Source of the DNA: Bacteroidota bacterium
GTDB lineage: Bacteria > Bacteroidota > Bacteroidia > Chitinophagales > Saprospiraceae
Direction: 5' to 3'
NCBI GenBank assembly: GCA_020160935.1
Contig: JAIUPL010000007.1
Coordinates: 62,001 to 126,000 of the forward strand
Length of the DNA stretch: 64,000 bases
In this document: positions 9,143 through 16,306 of the stretch, one piece after another
Layout of the letters: each line of letters begins with the position of its first letter
Position numbering within the stretch: the first letter of the stretch is position 1
Position numbers and translations under genes: made by a program
Notes under the pieces: model-generated
Told to the model about the DNA's origin: nothing
Database searches by the model: none
What the model saw: only the letters and a program-made list of their open reading frames with translations

Positions 9143-9400
9143 ATGGAAAATTACAATCCGACCGATGCTACGCCCGAAACCCTTCGTCAGGTACTGACCG
9201 CCCAGGATGAAACCATTCGTCACTTGAGAAACCTCGTTTCCGGTATGGCTGGCGACCAAATGGCAGATTTGCGCCATACCCTGACCGAACGCCTCCAACA
9301 AATGGAAGAACTGGAAAAACGAATGTGGGCTACTCTGTTCCCGCCTGGGCCGCAGAGCGAGTCGTCGGCTCACCGGATGACGATGACGTATTTCCCCTGA
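9143..9400 (+). CDS. Small coiled-coil hypothetical protein, 85 aa
   Basis: I do not recognise a family. The central part (about residues 14-62) is a charged amphipathic helix with heptad-like leucines (RHTLTERLQQMEELEKRM), which suggests a short coiled coil. There is no signal peptide or membrane segment. A TAnnTTTG box lies upstream and codon use looks like that of the neighbouring genes. The reading frame ends just as the G+A-rich repeat tract begins, and its last residues (MTMTYFP) may be repeat-derived. It diverges from mcrB. Confidence 0.6.
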   Translation: MENYNPTDATPETLRQVLTAQDETIRHLRNLVSGMAGDQMADLRHTLTERLQQMEELEKRMWATLFPPGPQSESSAHRMTMTYFP

Positions 9401-9715
9401 AAGGGCAAGGGGCAAAGGGCAAGAGGCAATGAGCAAAGGGCAAGAGGCAAAAAAATAAAGGGGAATAAACCACCCTCTATAATTTTCTCATTGTTTATTT
9501 GCCTCTTGCCTCTTGCCTCTTGCCTCTTGCCTCTTGCCCCTTGCCTTTTGCCGTTTGCCGTTTGCCGTTTGCCTCTTGCCTCTTGCCTTTTGCCGTTTGC
9601 CTCTTGCCTCTTGCCTCTTGCCGTTTGCCTCTTGCCTCTTGCCCCTTGCCTCTTGCCTCTTGCCTTTTGCCGTTTGCCTCTTGCCTCTTGCCTCTTGCCT
9701 CTTGTCCTTTTAACA
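9401..9715. repeat. Degenerate heptamer repeat tract (CTTGCCT family)
   Basis: This stretch of about 315 bp holds no gene. It opens with copies of GGCAAGGGGCAA-type sequence (about 9401-9450). After a short spacer come some 30 copies of a 7-bp unit (CTTGCCT, TTTGCCG, CTTGCCC) on the other strand at 9500-9708. The two halves are inverted relative to each other, so a hairpin is possible. Because 7 is not a multiple of 3, all three frames stay open and produce false low-complexity open frames. Confidence 0.9.
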
Positions 9716-9725
9716 AAAACTCCAC

Positions 9726-10097
9726 ATGTTTGAAAAACGCAGCCAGCCCGTCCTTCCTCCCAAACATTTTTACAATCGCCTGCTTCGGTACACGGGTTTT
9801 GCAGGGGCAATTATAGGCGTCTCTTTGCTGATCGGTATGGTCGGATATCAGATATGCACCCATCGGGGCTGGGTAGATGCTTTTTACAATGCATCGATGA
9901 TTCTGACAGGCATGGGCCCCGGGCTGGATATGAACGAACTGACCGAGGCAGAGCAGAAAGCCACCAAAATATTTTCGGGCGTATATGCTATCTATAGTGG
10001 CGTGGTATTCCTGGCTGCCTCGGGGCTGGTGTTGTCGCCCATCCTGCACCGTTTCCTTCATTATTTTCATATGGATCCGGAGGAGCAATCCGATTAG
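9726..10097 (+). CDS. Small membrane protein with pore-loop-like topology, 123 aa
   Basis: The protein has two hydrophobic segments, about residues 24-43 and 84-105. Between them is a short amphipathic stretch ([17 protein letters not shown], about 49-65) laid out like the pore helix and filter of two-TM channels. The filter position reads TGMGP rather than TVGYG, so potassium selectivity cannot be claimed. The C-terminus is a His-rich helix and an acidic tail. The ATG lies ten bases after the heptamer repeat tract. The gene is 160 bp upstream of an HtrA protease on the same strand. The channel-like reading is inference from topology. Confidence 0.7.
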   Translation: MFEKRSQPVLPPKHFYNRLLRYTGFAGAIIGVSLLIGMVGYQICTHRGWVDAFYNASMILTGMGPGLDMNELTEAEQKATKIFSGVYAIYSGVVFLAASGLVLSPILHRFLHYFHMDPEEQSD

Positions 10098-10256
10098 GAA
10101 CAATTCCCTTTTTTATCCGAATTGCTTCCCGCCGAAACAAGTTCGATATTCACCGATCATTTTTCCCGGCTCACCGAAACCCTTCGATACACTTTTTCCA
10201 GGCGCCTGAAATTTGAGGCATACATCTCATCAAGTTTCATTAAACGCTAAAGCATC

Positions 10257-11765
10257 ATGAAAAAGTTAATCGTGGTCGCACTAAGCGCGGCCATGCTCGG
10301 AGGACTGGTTGTACTGGGCGGAGCGAAAGCCTTCGGATACCTGGGCGACCGTTCGGCGTCGTTCCTGACGCCTGCATTTGATGGACAGGTTCACCTGGCC
10401 AACCTGAGTAGTTCGCCCAATCCGGTGAATATGAATTTTACGCTTGCCGCCAACAAGACCCTGCCAGTGGTAGTGAATATCCAAAGTGCGGTTCGTACCC
10501 GTGAATACGCTAATGGCGGATTCGACATGCAAGACCTGCCCGAGGCATTCCGACGGTTTTTTGGCCCCAACATACCGCAAGGCCAGTCGCCACGTCGCGG
10601 CAATGACAACGACCAGGTGCAAATGGGTACCGGCTCGGGCGTTATCATTAGCCCTGATGGCTATATCGTGACCAACAACCACGTCGTGGCCGGCGCCGAC
10701 GAACTGACGGTTACGCTCAACGACAAACGCTCTTTCAAAGCCAAAGTGATTGGCACCGACCCGTCGACCGACCTGGGTCTGGTAAAAATCGAGGCGGAAG
10801 GGCTGCCATTTGCCAATTTCTCCAATTCCGACGAAACGCAGGTGGGCGAATGGGTGTTGGCGGTCGGCAATCCGTTCAACCTGACTTCCACCGTCACAGC
10901 CGGTATTGTGTCGGCTAAAGGGCGCGATATTCACATCTTGCAGGATCAGGCGCCCATCGAGTCGTTTATTCAGACGGACGCAGCCATCAACCCCGGCAAT
11001 TCGGGTGGCGCACTGGTCAACCTGAACGGCGATCTGATCGGCATTAACTCTGCCATTGCCAGCCCCACGGGCGCCTATGCCGGATACGGGTTTGCCATCC
11101 CGGCCAATATTGTAGCCAAAGTAGTCGATGACCTCAAAAAATTCGGTGTGGCTCAGCGGGGTTACCTCGGTGTCGTCATCCGGGAAGTAAACAGCCAGTT
11201 GGCAAAAGACAAAGACCTGGAAGTGTCGAAAGGTGTATATGTCGACAGCCTCGCTGAAAACAGCGCAGCCGGTGCAGCAGGCATCCGTCGGGGTGATGTG
11301 ATCACAAAAATTGACGGACAGCCAATCGAGGCCTCTTCTTCCTTGCTGGAAGCCGTAGGCCGCCATCGCCCGGGCGACAAACTCGATGTCACAGTAATGC
11401 GCGGCAGTTCGGAGAAGGTGTACAGTGTCGTGTTGAAAAATCGACAGGGCAATACCGAAGTAGTCAAAAAATCGGATGCCTCGGGTATTTCAGCAGCGCT
11501 GGGTGCCGAGTTCCAGACCCTCAACCAAAAAGAAGCCCGTAAACTCGATATAGACGGAGGGGTAAAAGTGGTACAACTGGGCCACGGTAAATTAGCCAGC
11601 CAGACCGATCTGCGCGAAGGTTTTATCATCACGAAAGTGGATGGCAAACCCGTAAAATCAACCGAAGACCTTAGCGCCGCGCTCTACGAAAAACAAGGCG
11701 GCGTCATGCTCGAAGGCGTGTATCCCGACCGACCCGGCACGTATTACTACGCTTTTGGAATGTAG
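10257..11765 (+). CDS. degP: HtrA/DegP-type periplasmic serine protease with two PDZ domains
   Basis: The protein is 502 aa and would degrade or chaperone misfolded envelope proteins. An N-terminal membrane/signal segment covers about residues 3-26. The trypsin-like domain carries the triad H142 (TNNHVV), D172 (STDLGLVKI) and S249 (NPGNSGGALV). A PDZ domain follows at about 290-385, with the carboxylate-binding loop in GYLGVVI, and a second PDZ-like domain covers about 415-500. Length and order match the family. A Rho-independent terminator follows at 11810, so the gene is probably transcribed on its own or with the small gene upstream. Confidence 0.95.
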   Translation: MKKLIVVALSAAMLGGLVVLGGAKAFGYLGDRSASFLTPAFDGQVHLANLSSSPNPVNMNFTLAANKTLPVVVNIQSAVRTREYANGGFDMQDLPEAFRRFFGPNIPQGQSPRRGNDNDQVQMGTGSGVIISPDGYIVTNNHVVAGADELTVTLNDKRSFKAKVIGTDPSTDLGLVKIEAEGLPFANFSNSDETQVGEWVLAVGNPFNLTSTVTAGIVSAKGRDIHILQDQAPIESFIQTDAAINPGNSGGALVNLNGDLIGINSAIASPTGAYAGYGFAIPANIVAKVVDDLKKFGVAQRGYLGVVIREVNSQLAKDKDLEVSKGVYVDSLAENSAAGAAGIRRGDVITKIDGQPIEASSSLLEAVGRHRPGDKLDVTVMRGSSEKVYSVVLKNRQGNTEVVKKSDASGISAALGAEFQTLNQKEARKLDIDGGVKVVQLGHGKLASQTDLREGFIITKVDGKPVKSTEDLSAALYEKQGGVMLEGVYPDRPGTYYYAFGM

Positions 11766-11809
11766 AAGACAGTTATTGCACATGTTCGAAAATAGGTTTT
11801 GTTAGTTGG

Positions 11810-11844
11810 TAGCGACGCGCTGTTGAGTGCGTCGCTATTTTTTT
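11810..11844 (+). terminator. Rho-independent terminator after degP
   Basis: A perfect 9-bp stem (TAGCGACGC with GCGTCGCTA) around a 10-base loop is followed by a T run. It lies 45 bp after the protease stop. Confidence 0.85.
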
Positions 11845-12075
11845 AGAGGTGAGAGGTGAGAGAGAGTGAGAGGTGTGAGAGAGAGTGAGAGAGCGAGAAG
11901 GTGAGAGGTGAGAGGTGAGAGAGTGAGAAGGTGAGATATATGAGAGAATAAGAAACGAGGCCACCCATTGCCACCCCACATAGCCCTGAAAGGGCGTATC
12001 CAATAGCACAGGGCAACGCCCTGTGTATTCGATGTGTATTTTTGTATTTGATGTGTATTTTGTGTATTCGATGCG
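11845..12075. repeat. GAGAGGTGAGAG direct repeats plus a REP-like element
   Basis: Most of the 397-bp gap after degP is repeat. 11845-11946 is a run of GAGAG/GTGAGA units. 11959-12024 is a unit containing GCCCTGAAAGGGCG and AGGGCAACGCCCTG, each able to form a short hairpin; a close copy lies at 47074-47140, again next to GAGAG repeats. 12025-12075 holds GTATTCGATGTG direct repeats. No gene is seen here. Confidence 0.85.
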
Positions 12076-12162
12076 CATCATCCCCATAGATTTCAACAGA
12101 TTCCCGCATACCCCGTAATTTCGCCACCGAAAACTTCCTTTAATTCATCATTCATCATTCAT

Positions 12163-12864
12163 TTGAAATATCTCATCATCGACGACAATCCCATGGCGCG
12201 TGCCGTACTGCGACAAATTGCCTCCAGCCTCGACGGTTTGGAACTGGCAGGCGAGTGTGCTTCGGCCCTGGAAGCCTTCAACCTGTTGCAGAAAGAGCCT
12301 GTCGATCTGTTGCTGCTGGATGTAGAAATGCCTGAAATGAGCGGACTGGAGTTGCTGCAGAGCCTTGCCACGCGCCCGCTGGTTATACTCATTACTTCAA
12401 AAACCGAATACGCTGTGGAAGCATTTGATCTGAATGTGGTGGATTACATTGTGAAACCCGTTACCATAGCGCGTTTCATGGCTGCTGTTCAGCGCGCCCG
12501 GGAAATCTGGGACAGCCGGCACAATACCGTCGAAAACAGCACGGAAAAAGACTACCTGTTTGTACGCTCCGACGGGGCGTTGATAAAAATCCGGTACGAT
12601 GAAATCCTGTGGGTACAAGCACTCGTCGATTACGTACAATTTGTAACGGTTTCAGGCAAAAAGTACACCGTACATGCCACGATGAAGTCAGTCGCAGCCC
12701 ATCTCAACGACCGTCGTTTTGCACGTACACACCGTTCCTACATTGTCAATTCAGACAAAATCGATCGTATTGAGGAGAATGCCATGATTGTGATCGGCAA
12801 ACAAGTCATTCCGATGAGCGAGCAGTACAAATCGGCCGTGATGGAGCGTATCAATCTGCTCTGA
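12163..12864 (+). CDS. LytTR-family response regulator
   Basis: The protein is 233 aa. The receiver domain spans residues 1-115 with D7-D8, phosphoacceptor D53 (LLLLDVEMPEM), T78 and K98. The LytTR DNA-binding domain spans about 130-230 and includes the typical FARTHRSYIVN region. Translation must begin at TTG 12163, because the next ATG (residue 11) would delete the first beta strand and the acidic pair. The sequence just upstream of the start is an ATTCATC repeat. No histidine kinase is adjacent; the hybrid kinase at 13807 is the nearest on the same strand. The usual role is activation of nearby or envelope-related genes; the target is unknown. Confidence 0.92.
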   Translation: MKYLIIDDNPMARAVLRQIASSLDGLELAGECASALEAFNLLQKEPVDLLLLDVEMPEMSGLELLQSLATRPLVILITSKTEYAVEAFDLNVVDYIVKPVTIARFMAAVQRAREIWDSRHNTVENSTEKDYLFVRSDGALIKIRYDEILWVQALVDYVQFVTVSGKKYTVHATMKSVAAHLNDRRFARTHRSYIVNSDKIDRIEENAMIVIGKQVIPMSEQYKSAVMERINLL

Positions 12865-13069
12865 CCTCCGCCTCCGGCTACCGACGCAACTTCATTCCTC
12901 ACCGAGGCATTCACCCGGCTCACCGATTCTTCCGGCATACAAATATGCTGCACCTGCACATTTGTACTGTTAGTTCACAGACGGCCGCAGGGGTCGGAAT
13001 GGCGCACCCACCACCTTTTGCTTTCGGTTCCTGCGGCCGGCCACTTTTCACACTATTAATTTCTTTATC

Positions 13070-13447
13070 ATGAAGTTTCTGAAAGTCTTTAGCCTGGCTC
13101 TGCTGGCCCTGTTTGTTGCTGCACAATCTGCTTCTGCACAGGCGGCTACCACACCCAAGCCCACTGCACAGCCCGCTGTAATGCACAATACTGCGCAAAA
13201 AACCGCTCCCGCTCCCAAACCTGCTGCTACCAGTCAGCCCCAGGCAAAGCCCGCTGCCAATGAAAAAAGCACCCAGCCAGCCGCACATTCGAATACAACG
13301 GGCGTCAAAAGCGCAACCCACAAAACGCACCGCAAGCACAAAGCCAAAAAAACAACGGGCGCTACCTCTTCGACGACAGAAATGAAAGGCAAATCGAACC
13401 ATGCCGCAGCCGGAGACAAAAAGGCAAGCAAGCCCGCAAAGCAATAA
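13070..13447 (+). CDS. Secreted Ala/Pro/Lys-rich low-complexity protein, 125 aa
   Basis: A clear signal peptide covers residues 1-24, with a likely cut after ASAQA. The mature part is built almost wholly of Ala, Pro, Lys, Thr, Ser, Gln and His. A basic patch (HKTHRKHKAKKTTG) lies near residue 83. No domain is recognised. It resembles small basic periplasmic or cell-wall-associated proteins common in Bacteroidota. A strong terminator follows at 13475, so it is probably a single-gene unit. Confidence 0.75.
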   Translation: MKFLKVFSLALLALFVAAQSASAQAATTPKPTAQPAVMHNTAQKTAPAPKPAATSQPQAKPAANEKSTQPAAHSNTTGVKSATHKTHRKHKAKKTTGATSSTTEMKGKSNHAAAGDKKASKPAKQ

Positions 13448-13474
13448 GCACGATAGGAAGATTGTTTTCATCGC

Positions 13475-13507
13475 CCGGGTGTGCCGAAAGGTGTACCCGG
13501 TTTTTTT
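13475..13507 (+). terminator. Rho-independent terminator
   Basis: CCGGGTGTGCC and GGTGTACCCGG pair around a GAAA loop (one internal mismatch) and are followed directly by seven T. It lies 28 bp after the stop of the low-complexity protein gene. Confidence 0.9.
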
Positions 13508-13513
13508 GTTATT

Positions 13514-13776
13514 GGCTTGATGAGGGTTGATGAGACGCGCCTTACGGCGCTGAGGGGCTTTGGATTGGGCGGATAATGCGGATTTTATGGATTTTTATTT
13601 GTAAGATTCATTCGAGATATTCCATAGAAACAGGCGTATGTGACGCATTGTGCCCCTTGTCCCATCCTGCTAGTAATGAAATAACAGATCATCTAAAATC
13701 CATAAAATCCGCATTATCCGCCCAATCCAAAGCCCCCTAGCGCCGTCAGGCGCGTCTCATCAACCCTATCAACCTC
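13514..13776. repeat. Long inverted repeat (about 80-bp arms)
   Basis: The arm 13514-13595 reappears inverted at 13695-13776 with few mismatches. The arms include TTGGATTGGGCGGATAATGC and its complement. About 100 bp of unrelated sequence separates them. Outside the right arm, CCTATCAAC/CCTCATCAA direct repeats run up to the ATG of the next gene. Nothing coding is seen. Confidence 0.85.
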
Positions 13777-13806
13777 ATCAATCCTATCAACCTTATCAAC
13801 CCTATC

Positions 13807-15636
13807 ATGTACCTTCGTCCTGCGTTCAAAAATAGTTATATGGAAGAAAATCGCGCAGGACTTCGGCGTTCGGCGGTCCGTTTTATTGTCAGTATCTACC
13901 TGTTCTTCTGTATCCTGGCGGTGGTAGCATTTTTTGTGATAACAGAACTGGAGAATGACAATCTTGTACACGACACCCAACTCGAACGGGGTGTTATTAC
14001 CCTGGTATTTCTGGCTTCCTGGTCGTTTGTTTGTTACCGACTGTACCGGATAAACACCCGCATCTTTGACCAGCGCTCGCAGGTGTTTGATGCCCGGGAA
14101 GCGGAGTATTATGCCACGCGCGAACTGGCCCGACTGCGCGAACAATTTATGGCCAATATGAGCCACGAAATACGCACGCCGCTGAATGCCATTGTCGGCT
14201 TCTGCCACCTGCTGGCTCGTTCCAGCCTCGGCGCCCGCGAAAAAGAGTTATCGGATAATATCCAGATTGCCAGTGAAAACCTGCTGGCCATTGTGAACGA
14301 TATTCTCGATTTTTCCAAAATCGAAGCCGGCATGATAGTGCTGGAAAACATGCCATTCGATCCTGCGGGTTTGTTCAAATCCGTGCAGCAAATGTTTGGA
14401 GAAAAAGCGCGACAGAAAAACCTGTCGCTCGAACTGGTACTTGCACCAGGTATACCCGATCAAATTTCAGGCGACCCGACCCGCCTCACCCAGATTATGA
14501 TCAACCTGGTTGGAAATGCACTGAAATTCACCGAAAAGGGTGGGGTAGTGGTCAGCATCAGCCCATATGTACAAAAAGACGACCAGCATCGTATCCGCCT
14601 GCGCATCGAAGTACGCGATTCTGGCATAGGCATTCCGGCCAATCAACTGGAGCGTATTTTTGAAAGATTCACCCAGTCCGACGAGCAAACCACCCGTATT
14701 TATGGCGGCACTGGCCTGGGGCTGTCTATCGTGAAAGGCCTGGTGGAAGCCATGCAAGGCTCCGTGCGTGTAGAAAGCCAACCCGGCAAGGGTAGTACTT
14801 TTACCGTATTGCTGCCATTTAGTCCGGCTCCTGAAAATGCAGCGCCGCCCACACAATCATTTGACAATCAGTTGGATAGGATGGGTGCAGAAACCCTGCC
14901 CGACCTGCGCATCCTGGTGGCCGAAGACAATTTGATGAATCGCCGTGTTATGGAATTGTTGTTCGACGAATGGAAATGCCGGTACATGATGGCGCATACC
15001 GGTCGCGAGGCAGTAGCATTGCTGGCACAATCGCCCCAGTTTTTCGATCTCGTTCTGATGGATATACACATGCCTGAAATGGATGGTTATGAAGCGACCC
15101 AACTCATTCGCCAAAAACTCGGTTTGGCTGTTCCTATCGTGGCTATGACTGCCCACGCACTGGCCGGCGAGCGCGAAAAATGCCTTCAATTGGGCATGAA
15201 TGACTACATTGCAAAGCCTATCCGCGAGCAGGAACTGTACCACCTGATCCGCAGTTTTGCAGCGGCTGCCGGCAAGTCAGATGAGTTTGGTTTCGATCGC
15301 GCCTATTTGCAGGAAACAACATTGGGCAATGTGGCCTATCAGGGTGAACTCGCTAAAATTTTTCTCGACCAGGCGCCCAAAGACCTGCAAGCCATTGCTT
15401 CTGCCTTGCATGCAGGCGATCGCCTATCAGCCGCCAAAGCCGCACACAGCATGAAAAGCACGGTGGGATATATGGGATTTGCGCACAACATCGGTCAGCA
15501 ATTGGCTGCCTTTGAAAAGGCTTGCGATCAGGGAAAAGATACCACCCTTTTGTTGCACGACTGGAACGCCATCCAACAGGCCGTGGAAAAGGCCAAAGCA
15601 TTGATTATTAAAGAATTTGGAATAACAAATGCGTAA
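13807..15636 (+). CDS. Hybrid sensor histidine kinase with receiver and Hpt domains
   Basis: The protein is 609 aa; residue 13 (ATG 13843) is an alternative start. Two hydrophobic segments (about 27-47 and 60-80) anchor it in the inner membrane with almost no periplasmic sensor. The HisKA domain has H120 (MSHEIRTPLN). The ATPase domain has an N box (INLVGNALKF), G1 (DSGIGIP) and G2 (GGTGLGLSIV). The receiver has acceptor D419 (LVLMDIHMPEM). The C-terminal Hpt domain has H547 (AAHSMKSTVGYM). The full His-Asp-His relay is thus in one chain; the final response regulator may be the LytTR protein upstream (inference). Its last 8 bp overlap the start of the channel-like gene. Confidence 0.95.
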   Translation: MYLRPAFKNSYMEENRAGLRRSAVRFIVSIYLFFCILAVVAFFVITELENDNLVHDTQLERGVITLVFLASWSFVCYRLYRINTRIFDQRSQVFDAREAEYYATRELARLREQFMANMSHEIRTPLNAIVGFCHLLARSSLGAREKELSDNIQIASENLLAIVNDILDFSKIEAGMIVLENMPFDPAGLFKSVQQMFGEKARQKNLSLELVLAPGIPDQISGDPTRLTQIMINLVGNALKFTEKGGVVVSISPYVQKDDQHRIRLRIEVRDSGIGIPANQLERIFERFTQSDEQTTRIYGGTGLGLSIVKGLVEAMQGSVRVESQPGKGSTFTVLLPFSPAPENAAPPTQSFDNQLDRMGAETLPDLRILVAEDNLMNRRVMELLFDEWKCRYMMAHTGREAVALLAQSPQFFDLVLMDIHMPEMDGYEATQLIRQKLGLAVPIVAMTAHALAGEREKCLQLGMNDYIAKPIREQELYHLIRSFAAAAGKSDEFGFDRAYLQETTLGNVAYQGELAKIFLDQAPKDLQAIASALHAGDRLSAAKAAHSMKSTVGYMGFAHNIGQQLAAFEKACDQGKDTTLLLHDWNAIQQAVEKAKALIIKEFGITNA

Positions 15637-16186
15637 ACACCTGCTGCGAAAACAACATTTCCGACAGATGCGCGAAGTATGGCCTTTTGTGCTGGTGCTG
15701 TTGAGCGGCACGCTGATTTTTCTGGCCGATATGTATGAACTGGAAAATCCACTTTTCCGCGAAACGGTTTTGATTGGTGTCAGCCTCGCAAAATCCGTAT
15801 GGTTTTTATGGTTTGTAGTACGGCGTATCCGGAAAGATGCAGTGCAGTCATTTCATTTTCAGGAGTTTATGTTGTTCATCGGGCTCAGCGTATTGTTGTA
15901 TGTGCTGTCGTATGCCATCGACTTTTATTGCCTGTACCAGATCCGGCCCGATGCTTTCCAGGGACTGCCTGCACCACCCGATTTGCTCGACGATTTTATT
16001 ACGTTCTTTTATTTCAGCGTGACCAATTTTACCACGGCTGGCTTGGGCGATGTAGTGCCGCGTGTGGTGAGCGCGCGCCTGTTTGTGTCGCTCGAACTGA
16101 TCGTGTCTTTTTTCTTTTCCATTTTTGTCATTGCCAATCTGGCGATGTTGCGGGAAGCATTTGCCGAGAAACAACGAGGAAGGTAA
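15629..16186 (+). CDS. Two-pore-helix ion-channel-like membrane protein
   Basis: The protein is 185 aa. Hydrophobic segments lie at about 18-37, 46-66, 79-100 and 146-170. A pore-helix/filter stretch precedes the last one (FTTAGLGDVVPR, about 132-143). The pattern TxxGxGD resembles the K+-channel filter TVGYGD, and the downstream helix is long as in Ion_trans_2 channels. The start ATG lies inside the end of the hybrid kinase gene (8-bp overlap), so the two are translationally coupled. The kinase may sense or control ion flux through this protein; that link is inference. The filter deviates from canonical, so selectivity is uncertain. Confidence 0.82.
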   Translation: MRKHLLRKQHFRQMREVWPFVLVLLSGTLIFLADMYELENPLFRETVLIGVSLAKSVWFLWFVVRRIRKDAVQSFHFQEFMLFIGLSVLLYVLSYAIDFYCLYQIRPDAFQGLPAPPDLLDDFITFFYFSVTNFTTAGLGDVVPRVVSARLFVSLELIVSFFFSIFVIANLAMLREAFAEKQRGR

Positions 16187-16306
16187 ACGTATTAACCCAT
16201 TCCCACATTACCCAAAAAGTGCATGAATCCCGCCAAATCGGATAGCCCATTTTTTCCCAAATTCTTTTCTCTTTGTATCGGAAAAACTGCCCTCCACCTG
16301 ATACAC

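Noticed and set aside
9490-9710. Possible CRISPR array or a coding low-complexity protein
   Set aside because: The unit is 7 bp with no unique spacers, and the open frames exist only because the heptamer lacks stops in every frame.
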